This document shows positions 8,958 through 17,340 of a stretch of DNA of 21,586 nucleotides, in pieces. How positions within the stretch are numbered: position 1 is the stretch's first letter; every line of letters starts with the position of its first letter. The notes under the pieces are model-generated. The model searched no databases and was not told where the DNA came from. It was given only the letters and a program-made list of their open reading frames with translations. Origin of the DNA: Sediminicola sp047612485 (lineage in GTDB: Bacteria > Bacteroidota > Bacteroidia > Flavobacteriales > Flavobacteriaceae); the NCBI GenBank assembly GCA_047612485.1, contig JBLGAT010000045.1, positions 1 through 21,586 of the forward strand. The letters are read 5' to 3'. The translations under genes and the position numbers were made by a program.

Positions 8958-9020
8958 TAAAGCCAACACCAAGGCCCATACCGAAGTATCACGGAAGAAA
9001 GAATCAAGTTCCAGTTATAA
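8958..9020 (+). repeat. Diverged direct repeat, copy 2
   Basis: This is the partner of 8822-8884, 136 bases downstream. It starts TAAAGCCAACACCAAGGCCC. The central block CCGAAGTATCACGGAAGAAA resembles 17109-17128 in another intergenic region, and its first 13 bases recur exactly at 17237-17249. Confidence 0.65.
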
Positions 9021-9174
9021 AACCTGATGATACCAAAAACAACGGATTCGCTAACGCTATCGGTTTTTATACCCTTTATTTCCGTCCTTCCAAGAAAAGC
9101 ACACGAAAAACAACTATTTTACCCTATTATTTTAACCTGATAAGCTATATTTAGATGAATCAATTATAATTCAT

Positions 9175-10821
9175 ATGAAAAATAATCTTGTCTCCAATAA
9201 ATCTCTTTTTTTTAGTATCCTTCTCATGGGGATTTCAACCCATTTGGTTCTAGCTCAAAATAAGGATCAAGACTATGCTGATTTAGTGTCCCTATTTAAA
9301 GAATGGAGAACTTTTGAAAATCCTCCATTACGCAACGGAGCACCTGATTATACTCAAGAAACTTTTGAGAAAAGAGAACTTGGATTTAGAATTCTACAAG
9401 ATAAACTAAGCAACATAGATACTATCTCCTGGCCTATTCCACGACAGGTAGATTGGCATATTGTACATGCTGAAATGAATGGGTATGAATTTAACCAAAG
9501 AGTACTTCGCCCTTGGGAAAGAGACCCTGCATTCTATAAGTCGTTATGGACAGAAAGGAGTGATGTTCCTGCACATGAAGGACCAACCCACCATGGTATT
9601 ACAGACCTTTGGACCTATCAATTTCCTTTGGACAAAGAGGGTTCTAAAAAATTAATAGCCGATTTAAAAGTTATTCCAGCAATTAACGAACAGGCAAAAA
9701 TAAATTTGACGGGCAATGCCAAAGATCTTTGGATTGCCGGTATACGTGATATTAAAGATCAAAGTGAAAACCTAACAACTATAAAAGATTTCCCTGGAGT
9801 GTCTAAGGATAAAAATCTACTTGTTGCTATAGACAATGCCATACAATCTACCAATGCCCTATCAGATTGGCTTCAGGCCGAAGCAAAAACAAAAACAGGA
9901 CCATCGGGTATAGGAAAAGAAGAGTATACATGGTACCTCCAAAACGTACATTTGGTTCCTTTGACATGGGAAGATGAGGTAATGCTTTTAAAAAGAGAGC
10001 TCACCCGAGCCTGGGCCGCCCTAAAATTAGAAGAACACCGAAATAGAAAATTGCCATTGCTTTCCGACGCCACTACTCCCGAAGAATACGATAATCGTGC
10101 AAAGGCCTCGGCCAAAAGCTTGATCAATTTTTTAGATGAAAATGAAATGGTGACGGTAAAAAACTATTTTGAGCCAGCTTTAAATGAACATCTTGGAGCA
10201 TTTGTACCCAAAGACAAACGCAACTTTTTTTGGATTACAGCACATTATGATCAACGCCCCCTGTATTCCCATTTTTACCATTGGTTTGAATTGGCTCGAA
10301 TGGATAAAGAACCCCATAAAAGTGAAATTAGAAAAGGCCCGTTGTTGTACAATATTTTTGATTCAAGAAATGAAGGTATGGCAACCGCAGTTGAAGAAAT
10401 GTTCATGGATGCAGGTCTTTATGATGATCAACCCAGATCCAGAGAAATTGTTTACATCATGATTGCCCAGCGTGCTGCCCGAGGTTTAGGTTCACTTTAT
10501 GCCCACGCCAATGAAATGACCATGGAGGAAGCAGGAAGTATCCACTCCGAATACACCCCTCGTGGCTGGATGAAAACAGAAAAAGAACTATTGCTTTTTG
10601 AACAACAGCTTTATTTACGCCAACCAGGTTACGGAACAAGTTATATTACAGGCAAATACCTGATTGAAAATACACTTGCTGAATACGCCAGAATGAAAGA
10701 ATTAAAAAATGAACCTTTCGAAATGCAGCAATTTTTTGACCAACTCAACTCCATTGGAAATATCCCAATATCATTGGGTCGTTGGGAACTAACCAATGTT
10801 AAAACTTATATTTCAGAATAA
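9175..10821 (+). CDS. Secreted DUF885-like protein (putative metallopeptidase-related)
   Basis: A 548-residue protein with an N-terminal signal peptide (SLFFSILLMGISTHLVLAQ, ending near residue 28), so it acts in the periplasm or outside. The body resembles DUF885, a mostly helical family related to zinc peptidases. Family landmarks are SRNEGMATAVEEMFMDAGLY in the second half and the C-terminal LYLRQPGYGTSYITGK followed by an ISLGRWEL end. The family's HExxPGH-like zinc motif is not obvious; HFYHWFELARM near residue 380 is the nearest candidate, so catalysis is uncertain. It is the first gene of an operon with an amino-acid permease (21 bases downstream) and an aldo/keto reductase-Rid fusion. 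An inferred role is releasing or processing a peptide or amide whose product is imported by the permease. Confidence 0.75.
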   Translation: MKNNLVSNKSLFFSILLMGISTHLVLAQNKDQDYADLVSLFKEWRTFENPPLRNGAPDYTQETFEKRELGFRILQDKLSNIDTISWPIPRQVDWHIVHAEMNGYEFNQRVLRPWERDPAFYKSLWTERSDVPAHEGPTHHGITDLWTYQFPLDKEGSKKLIADLKVIPAINEQAKINLTGNAKDLWIAGIRDIKDQSENLTTIKDFPGVSKDKNLLVAIDNAIQSTNALSDWLQAEAKTKTGPSGIGKEEYTWYLQNVHLVPLTWEDEVMLLKRELTRAWAALKLEEHRNRKLPLLSDATTPEEYDNRAKASAKSLINFLDENEMVTVKNYFEPALNEHLGAFVPKDKRNFFWITAHYDQRPLYSHFYHWFELARMDKEPHKSEIRKGPLLYNIFDSRNEGMATAVEEMFMDAGLYDDQPRSREIVYIMIAQRAARGLGSLYAHANEMTMEEAGSIHSEYTPRGWMKTEKELLLFEQQLYLRQPGYGTSYITGKYLIENTLAEYARMKELKNEPFEMQQFFDQLNSIGNIPISLGRWELTNVKTYISE

Positions 10822-10842
10822 ATTAAAAATGAAATACTTTCT

Positions 10843-12321
10843 TTGAGCACTAAAAAACTGACTCGACAAATGGGGCTTTTAGCTCTTATTGCCACGGGGG
10901 TCTGTTCCATGCTAGGGGCTTCCATTAACGTTGTGCCTTTTATGATTCAACGTAATGTTCCTGGTATTGGACCGTATGTTTTGCCTGCATTTCTTTTTGC
11001 AGCCATACCCGCCGTATTTGCAGCCTTGGCCTATGCTGTTTTAGCTTCAGCCATGCCACGTGCGGGAGGTAGTTACATTTATGCCAGCCGAGGTCTAAAT
11101 CCATATTTAGGTTTTGTGGCGAGCTTTTCCCAATGGTTTGGCCTATCTATTGTTATAGGTGTAATCGCATACATTACTATTCCTTTTATCCGCGATGTAA
11201 CCGCTAGTTTTGGTTGGGAGAACATTTCATTGATTCTTGAAATTGGTTGGATAAGAGTTTTGCTTGCTTTAGGTCTAATTTGGTTTTTTGTGGTAATTAA
11301 CATTCGTGGTTTAAAATCCTATAAAAACATAGTATTGCCCATGATGTTTTTAATGTTTGCCCTTGGGGGTATTGTAATAGTATCAGGGTTCTTTTTTGAT
11401 ACTACTGATTTTTTAACTGCGCTGCAGGAAAAAGAAGGGCGTATGTTTAAATCTTCGACAGAAATTGCTTTTGATTGGCGTATATTTTTGTCAGCGGCGG
11501 CCCTACTTTTCTCTAGTTTTATTGGGTTCGATTCTATTGCACAAGCAGGGGGAGAAGCAAAAAATCCAACTAAAAATCTTCCTCGGGCAATTTTGTTGGC
11601 CATACTTGGCGTAGGGTGTTTTTATTTTTTATTTGCCGCATCAGTCTACCATATAGTACCTTGGAGTTTTGTAGCTGCAGAAGCAATGGAAAAAGATATT
11701 ACGGCGCCAGGTCTTTTAAGCTACGTTTTACCCTCGGGTTGGGGCATTGCCATTTTAGTAGGCGCGGCCATTTCTTTAATAAACGATTTGCCCGCTATGC
11801 TATTATCTGTTTCTAGACTCATGTTTGCCTGGGCTAAAGACGCTATTTTTCCAAAAGCTATTTCCAGAATCCATCCGAGGAACAACACCCCTTATATAGC
11901 ACTTATCATAGCTGGTTTTATGGCAAGCTTAGGGGTTTTAGGCTCACACTTTGCCGGGGACTTCTTTTTGGGTATTGATATTATGGTGACGTCCATGATG
12001 GTAAACTTTCTGCTCATGTGCATAACCTTGGTAACCATAAGTAAGGTTAATTCTCAGGTAGCACAACGTATCTCTGTAATAAAGAATAGAACATTGCAAT
12101 TGGCAATTGGCTGGTTGGGCATAATTACCTTGACTGGTTTTCTCGCCATTCATACGTACAAAGATTTAACAGCACAAACCAAAGCATGGTATTTTCATTC
12201 TACACCTATTTGGATTATAGTCATGGGCTTTGCCAGTATTATATTTGTTTATAACTGGAGAAGATTGAAAAAAAATGAGCCCCATTTAAGAAAACGATTT
12301 TTAAAACTTCCAGAAGAATAA
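10843..12321 (+). CDS. APC superfamily amino-acid/polyamine permease
   Basis: A 492-residue inner membrane transporter with about twelve hydrophobic helices. The first helix GLLALIATGVCSMLGASINV has the unwound Gly-rich motif that binds amino-acid backbones in APC carriers. PRAGGSYIYASRGLNPYLGF (about residues 72-91) and FIGFDSIAQAGGEAKNPTKN (about 226-245) are further family hallmarks. The C-terminus is a short basic tail. The likely cargo is an amino acid or amine; the exact one is not readable. The start is uncertain: the TTG at 10843 fits the family, while the nearest ATG (10829) is out of frame and opens a five-codon ORF whose TGA (10844-10846) overlaps this TTG. The next gene starts three bases after the stop. 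Confidence 0.88.
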   Translation: MSTKKLTRQMGLLALIATGVCSMLGASINVVPFMIQRNVPGIGPYVLPAFLFAAIPAVFAALAYAVLASAMPRAGGSYIYASRGLNPYLGFVASFSQWFGLSIVIGVIAYITIPFIRDVTASFGWENISLILEIGWIRVLLALGLIWFFVVINIRGLKSYKNIVLPMMFLMFALGGIVIVSGFFFDTTDFLTALQEKEGRMFKSSTEIAFDWRIFLSAAALLFSSFIGFDSIAQAGGEAKNPTKNLPRAILLAILGVGCFYFLFAASVYHIVPWSFVAAEAMEKDITAPGLLSYVLPSGWGIAILVGAAISLINDLPAMLLSVSRLMFAWAKDAIFPKAISRIHPRNNTPYIALIIAGFMASLGVLGSHFAGDFFLGIDIMVTSMMVNFLLMCITLVTISKVNSQVAQRISVIKNRTLQLAIGWLGIITLTGFLAIHTYKDLTAQTKAWYFHSTPIWIIVMGFASIIFVYNWRRLKKNEPHLRKRFLKLPEE

Positions 12322-12324
12322 AAC

Positions 12325-13773
12325 ATGAAAGTAAAAATTGAATTAGCCAAACAATTAGAAATTTCACGAATTGTTACAGGTCTGTGGCAAATAGCTGATA
12401 TGGAACGAGATGGAAAAACCTTAGATCCTATTGCCACCTCAAAATATATGCAGCCCTATTTAGATGCTGGACTTACCTCTTTTGATATGGCAGATCATTA
12501 CGGTTCCAGTGAAATTATTGCCGGGACCTTTAAAAATAGTCTTGAAAATAAAAATGGCGTTCAATTGTTTACCAAATGGGTGCCCAAGCCAGGAAAAATT
12601 AGTCGTACTGACGTTCGTGAGGCCGTACAAACCGCCCTCGATAGAATGCAACTACCTTGTATTGACTTGTTACAGTTTCACGCCTGGTTTTATCCTGATC
12701 CAAGTTGGCTCGACGGCCTTTTTTATTTGAAAGAATTACAAGAGGAAGGACTAATAAAACACCTTGGAGTAACTAATTTTGATGCAGCTCATTTGCGAAT
12801 CGCTTGTGCCAGTGGCATTCCTATTGTGAGCAATCAAATTTGCCATTCGGTTATTGACCAAAGAGCCTCATTACAAATGAAACAGGTTTGCGAAACGTAT
12901 AATGTAAAAATTTTGGCTTTTGGAACCTTGGCTGGCGGGTTTTTAACGGACAAATGGTTAGGGAAATCCGAACCTAAGGATAAAGAATTGACCACTTGGT
13001 CGCAGATGAAGTACAAACGGTTTATTGATACTGCCGGAGGGTGGGCTCCCTATCAAAATTTATTGCAGACCCTAAAAGAAATTGCAGATAAAAACCAAGC
13101 CTCCATTGCCAACATAGCCAGTAGGTATATTTTAGAAAACCCAAATGTTGCCGCTATAATTGTGGGCGCACGTCTAGGAGAAAGTGAGCATATTGCAGAT
13201 AATAAACGGATGCTAGAAATTGATTTACTGCCTGAAGATATCAAAGCCATAAAAAATGCACAAAATCAATTACTACCCATTCCAGGCGATTGTGGGGACG
13301 AGTATAGGAAACCCCCTTTTTTAACCGCTTCTGGAGATCTAAGTGATCATCTAGAAACCATACCCAAAGCCTTTACCCCAATAAAGACCAACAAAAATAG
13401 AGAACAGATTTTTAGTGGCACTGAATGGGAAGAATATGCCGGTTACTGTAGGGCCGTTAAAGATGGAAATAGAATTCATGTTTCTGGCACTACCGCCACA
13501 CACGGTACTATCACGATTGGGGGAAATGATGCTGCCGCACAAACACATTTCATTATAGATAAAATTGAAGGTGTACTTACCTCTTTTGGAGGATCATTGG
13601 CTAATGTGGTTCGTACCCGGATTTTTGTAAATGAACTTAAAGATTGGGAACCTGTTGCAAGAGCCCATGGCCAGAGATTCAAGGGCATCAACCCTGCCAA
13701 TACCTTAGTAGAGGCAAAATTAGTAGGTGATGGTTATATGGTAGAAATTGAAGCGGAAGCCGTTTTAAGTTAG
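12325..13773 (+). CDS. Aldo/keto reductase fused to a Rid (YjgF)-family domain
   Basis: A 482-residue two-domain protein. Residues ~1-325 form an aldo/keto reductase TIM barrel with the catalytic tetrad D54 and Y59 (FDMADHYG), K84 (LFTKWV) and H119 (LLQFHAW), so NAD(P)H-linked carbonyl reduction is expected. Residues ~365-482 form a Rid-family domain: AGYCRAVKDGNRIHVSGTTA, then NVVRTRIFV and a C-terminal VEIEAEAV strand. In canonical RidA imine deaminases an Arg in the PAR(S/T) motif holds the substrate carboxylate; here the motif is PANT (457-460), so that Arg is missing and the domain may have another substrate or role. It follows the permease by three bases and ends the operon. The two domains could act in sequence on an imine or carbonyl from an imported amine; this is inference. 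Confidence 0.88.
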   Translation: MKVKIELAKQLEISRIVTGLWQIADMERDGKTLDPIATSKYMQPYLDAGLTSFDMADHYGSSEIIAGTFKNSLENKNGVQLFTKWVPKPGKISRTDVREAVQTALDRMQLPCIDLLQFHAWFYPDPSWLDGLFYLKELQEEGLIKHLGVTNFDAAHLRIACASGIPIVSNQICHSVIDQRASLQMKQVCETYNVKILAFGTLAGGFLTDKWLGKSEPKDKELTTWSQMKYKRFIDTAGGWAPYQNLLQTLKEIADKNQASIANIASRYILENPNVAAIIVGARLGESEHIADNKRMLEIDLLPEDIKAIKNAQNQLLPIPGDCGDEYRKPPFLTASGDLSDHLETIPKAFTPIKTNKNREQIFSGTEWEEYAGYCRAVKDGNRIHVSGTTATHGTITIGGNDAAAQTHFIIDKIEGVLTSFGGSLANVVRTRIFVNELKDWEPVARAHGQRFKGINPANTLVEAKLVGDGYMVEIEAEAVLS

Positions 13774-13795
13774 ACTATCATAGAACTAATCTACA

Positions 13796-16700
13796 TTATT
13801 CTTCCTCCCATTGAAGGTTGCTTTTTTTGAGTTCAGATTCAAATGACAGCCACTGGGATTGCATAAAAGAATTTACCGCGTTTGAAAAATCATCAATTAG
13901 CGCTGCAGCCTGCTTATGCACTTCTTGGTTTTGAGAAGAAGGAACCGTTGTTTGTGCAGCAGCAAGGTTTAAAGCTTCATGAATTTTTGAAAACGGTGAT
14001 GTTTCAAAAGATTGCCATGCCCCTACTTGCCTTTCTGGCTTAGGGATTTGGCCTTTAGCACGAAGTTTGATCAATTGCTGTTCCATACTTTTTACCACCA
14101 AAAACATAGGGTCGTCTACCTTAACTTGAGCATCATTTTGTTTTTTGATCAATCTATCTACCATGACCTTTTTTTTATCAATATTCTTCAAATGCTGGGC
14201 CAATATGGCAACTTGTTTATCTATTTCTTTTCGAAAAACATAAAGTTCTTTATCCACATTTGAAGGGATATCAAATCTTGGATCAGGTATAACCTTTACA
14301 CTCGTGCTGTCTATATTCGCATTATAATGTAAAACAATAGAATAGTTTCCCGGCAAAACGGGTATATCCCTAGAAAAATCATCTGTCCAACCCCCTGTGA
14401 AAGAAGCGGAGGTTTCATCTAATTTCCAAACCATATAGTTTAATCCTCTATCTAAATCACTGGTTTCAATTGTATTTATTAGTCTATTTTGTGGATCAAA
14501 AATCTCTGCTTTTACTTTGATATTTGCCTCTGGTTGATCTGATAAATAAAATGGAATTTTAGTTTTTTGAAATACCTTATTTTCACCTTCAAAAGTAGTA
14601 TGGAAGCCACTCCAAATATTTCCAGGCGGATTAATAAACAAACCTTTTACTTGTACTGCATTGTTCATTGGAAGTGCTGTAATTCCTTTTTTTAATCGGT
14701 TTGCGGCAATTTCTCTTAATGATAGTAAATCATCTAACACCCAAATAGCCCTGCCAAAAGTTCCTACGATAAGGGCAGACTCTGGTTCTTGGATTTTTAA
14801 ATCCATGGTTGACACTGAAGGGAATTCATTCTTAAATTGCTCCCATGTGTTTCCCTCATCCATACTCATCCATAAACCATTTTCGGTTCCTAGAAAAACC
14901 AAATTGGGTTCTACAGGATCCTGAATTACAGTAAGCGCGTATCCTTTTACCATTTTCTCATCCACTATGCGCAACCATGTTTTACCGTAATCATTGGTTT
15001 TAAAAAGATAGGGGGCATAATCTCCCTTTCTATAATTATTGACCACCATCCATGCTGCACCCGCATTAAATCTAGAGGCTTCTATTTGGGCAATCCAACC
15101 CTCCTTTGGCATTTCCTTGATTTTAGAGGTACGATTTATCCAAGTTTTACCGCCATCTGTAGTAATTTGAACCTGACCATCATCTGTGCCTTCCCAAATA
15201 ATATTTTTATCCAATGTACTTGGAGCAATAGTCAAAATAGAATTGTAGCGTTCAGCCCCAGAAACATCCAAGGTAAGTCCACCATAATCGGCCTGTTGGT
15301 GCATGGGGTTGTTGGTGGTTAAATCTGGTGAGATTATTTCCCACGAAGCACCCTTATCTTGCGTAAGATGTACGAATTGAGAACCATAATAGGCCGAATT
15401 GGTATCAAAAGGATTTCTAGCAAACCCAGCATTCCAATTAAAGCGTAAACTAGTTTTTAAATCTGGCGCCGGCGGTTGAATACTAACGTAATAGCCTGTT
15501 AGTTTATCATACCTGTATAGATTGCCATTTTGAGAGGACCCATAACCAAATCTTGAATTATCTAAATCCGGTGAAATATCAAACCCATCACCGCCAACCA
15601 AATACTGCCAATACAAGGTGCGTATGCCCCCTCTTTTCCATATGTATGCAGGGCCAGACCAATTGCCATTGTCCTGCATTCCTCCATAGACATTATAGGG
15701 CACATCATTATCTACTCCAACATGATAAAATTGTGCCACGGGAATAGTCTCTGGAAAATACCAACTTTTGCCATGGTCATACGTAATTCCCAATCCACCA
15801 TCGCCACCAATAATAAAGTGCTTTGCGTCATTTGGATTTACCCAAAAAGCATGAAAATCTGCATGTATCCCTTTTGTTTCATCGGCAGGAATCATGGGAA
15901 TGGTATCAAAAGTGCTACCCCCATCATAACTTACAGATAAAGGTTGATAAATATTATACAACCTATCTGGGTCTTCGGTATCTACTGCCAGATCTTGAAA
16001 ATAAAAAGGCCTATTATTGGCGAATTTTGGGTTGTCATTAATCATTTCCCAGGTATCCCCTCCAGTATCACTGCGGTAAATGGCATTTTTTTTAGCTTCT
16101 ATTTTTGCATAAATTCTATTGGGTTCAGATGGGGCAATAGCAAGACCAATTCGGCCTAAATTACCTGATGGTAGACCTTGGCTTTCGCCTTGTTTTTGCC
16201 AATTATTCCCGCCATCATTGGATACATAAAGCCCAGACCCCTGCCCCCCTGATGTAAAATAATAGGGTGTTCTTTTGTGCTCATAAAGAGCAGCAAATAG
16301 TTTTTTATTATTTGTGGGATCCATAACCAAATCGGCAATTCCTGATTGGTCATTAGAAAATAAAATGTTTTGCCAGTGTAAACCACCATCATTGGTTTTA
16401 TAGAGACCTCTATGTTCATTAGCAGTAAATGGATCTCCCATGGCACCTACATATACAATATTAGCATCAGTTGGGTCAATGATAATTCTGTGAATGGTCT
16501 TTGTGCTTTCTAGCCCCATTTGTTGCCAAGTATCACCCCCGTCTACACTTTTAAAAACACCCATACCCAAATTCATGGAATTCCTAGGGTTTCCCTCCCC
16601 AGTACCCACCCATATAACGTTAGGATTACTTTGCTGAATGGCCAATGCCCCAATGTTTTGTGTTGGCTGTTGATCAAAGATAGGATTCCAATACGTGCCT

Positions 16701-16918
16701 CCATTTTCCGATTTCCAAACTCCTCCAGATGCTGAACCTACGTACATGATTTTTGGATTGGTTGTAACCACGTCTATAGCCGTAATACGTCCACTCATAT
16801 TAGCGGGACCCACATTTCTAATGTTTAAGTTTTTTAAAGCGGAAAAATCGATTTTTTGTGCGGTAACAGTATGGTTGACACTTAAAACAAGTAAAATAAT
16901 GATGGTTAGAACTCGCAT
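13796..16918 (-). CDS. Large secreted BNR/sortilin-like repeat protein
   Basis: A 1040-residue protein with a signal peptide (residues 1-20, ending VTAQ). From ~25 to ~730 it carries about ten BNR (Asp-box) motifs of the type SxDGGxTW: for example KSENGGTYW, KSVDGGDTW, KTNDGGLHW, VSNDGGNNW, RSDTGGDTW, TTDGGKTW, KTNDYGKTW and SMDEGNTW. These build beta-propellers like those of sialidases and Vps10/sortilin. Residues ~740-900 look like a beta-sandwich (PVLPGNYSIVLHYN), and ~910-1000 is a charged helical part. Such proteins are often labelled glycosyl hydrolase, but the repeats alone do not show catalysis, and I see no clear active site. It converges with the reductase-Rid gene across 22 bases and has its own promoter candidate upstream. 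Confidence 0.85.
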   Translation of the reverse strand: MRVLTIIILLVLSVNHTVTAQKIDFSALKNLNIRNVGPANMSGRITAIDVVTTNPKIMYVGSASGGVWKSENGGTYWNPIFDQQPTQNIGALAIQQSNPNVIWVGTGEGNPRNSMNLGMGVFKSVDGGDTWQQMGLESTKTIHRIIIDPTDANIVYVGAMGDPFTANEHRGLYKTNDGGLHWQNILFSNDQSGIADLVMDPTNNKKLFAALYEHKRTPYYFTSGGQGSGLYVSNDGGNNWQKQGESQGLPSGNLGRIGLAIAPSEPNRIYAKIEAKKNAIYRSDTGGDTWEMINDNPKFANNRPFYFQDLAVDTEDPDRLYNIYQPLSVSYDGGSTFDTIPMIPADETKGIHADFHAFWVNPNDAKHFIIGGDGGLGITYDHGKSWYFPETIPVAQFYHVGVDNDVPYNVYGGMQDNGNWSGPAYIWKRGGIRTLYWQYLVGGDGFDISPDLDNSRFGYGSSQNGNLYRYDKLTGYYVSIQPPAPDLKTSLRFNWNAGFARNPFDTNSAYYGSQFVHLTQDKGASWEIISPDLTTNNPMHQQADYGGLTLDVSGAERYNSILTIAPSTLDKNIIWEGTDDGQVQITTDGGKTWINRTSKIKEMPKEGWIAQIEASRFNAGAAWMVVNNYRKGDYAPYLFKTNDYGKTWLRIVDEKMVKGYALTVIQDPVEPNLVFLGTENGLWMSMDEGNTWEQFKNEFPSVSTMDLKIQEPESALIVGTFGRAIWVLDDLLSLREIAANRLKKGITALPMNNAVQVKGLFINPPGNIWSGFHTTFEGENKVFQKTKIPFYLSDQPEANIKVKAEIFDPQNRLINTIETSDLDRGLNYMVWKLDETSASFTGGWTDDFSRDIPVLPGNYSIVLHYNANIDSTSVKVIPDPRFDIPSNVDKELYVFRKEIDKQVAILAQHLKNIDKKKVMVDRLIKKQNDAQVKVDDPMFLVVKSMEQQLIKLRAKGQIPKPERQVGAWQSFETSPFSKIHEALNLAAAQTTVPSSQNQEVHKQAAALIDDFSNAVNSFMQSQWLSFESELKKSNLQWEEE

Positions 16919-16943
16919 ATAGGTTTTGGTTATTTGCTATTTT

Positions 16944-16951
16944 CAAAAATA
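16944..16951 (-). promoter_or_regulatory. Candidate -7 element for the BNR-protein gene
   Basis: The minus strand reads TATTTTTG, matching TAnnTTTG, 26 bases upstream of the gene's ATG. The nearest TTG that could serve as -33 (minus strand, 16976-16978) is 24 bases away, slightly longer than usual. Confidence 0.45.
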
Positions 16952-17340
16952 CAGTATTCAACCATATTTTTTCTTCAATTATTCCCATTTAAAAAAACAC
17001 AAATAAGTTACACATTTAGACGTTAAAACACTGCTAAAACAGATAAACTTTCAACGTAAGATCAATTGTAACCTATAGCCCTATTTTGGAAAGCCTCCTC
17101 GTCTCTTTCCGAGGCGCCACGGAAGAAAACATACGGCTCCCACTAAAAAGTAAAACCTTCAAACGATGTGAGGTTTTTTTAGACCGATTTTTTGAATATG
17201 AGATAGGCCTTGCACTATATGGGCTCTTTTAATTTATAAAGCCAACACCCAATTATAAGTATTACCTTAAGCCCTTATTTAAAATTCTCAGAACTACGGA
17301 AACCCAACATTACCGCCAATTTATCTTTGTATTCATTCTA
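16952..17340. other. Intergenic region between BNR protein and LpxR-like gene
   Basis: No gene is evident in about 390 bases. It holds a block at 17093-17140 that resembles the central part of the 8822/8958 repeats, an intrinsic-terminator-like hairpin (17152-17180) with no gene in front of it on the same strand, and a 13-base exact match (17237-17249) to the start of repeat copy 2. The final ~100 bases are open in frame with the downstream LpxR-like gene and encode the missing part of its signal peptide. Confidence 0.6.
17152..17180 (+). terminator. Orphan intrinsic-terminator-like hairpin
   Basis: AAAACCTT (17152-17159) pairs with GAGGTTTT (17170-17177, one G-T pair) across a 10-base loop, and a T tract runs to 17180. 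No plus-strand gene lies upstream before the divergent BNR gene, so what it terminates, if anything, is unclear. Confidence 0.6.

Larger units (their letters stand above)
8745..9174. other. Gene-free stretch between tRNA-fMet and the DUF885-type gene
   Basis: I find no convincing gene in these 430 bases. An 81-residue plus-strand frame at 8909-9154 has no recognisable domain, is rich in Lys and Pro, and overlaps the second copy of a direct repeat. The stretch holds two copies of a diverged repeat (8822-8884 and 8958-9020). Near the right end, TATATTTA at 9146-9153 is one mismatch from TAnnTTTG and might be the -7 element of the 9175 gene, at low confidence. Confidence 0.6.

Noticed and set aside
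8909..9154. Plus-strand 81-residue frame with VKPTPRPIPK
   Set aside because: No domain, no clear start or promoter, and it runs through repeat copy 2. Differences between the repeat copies are not concentrated in third codon positions, so it does not look like a conserved coding sequence.
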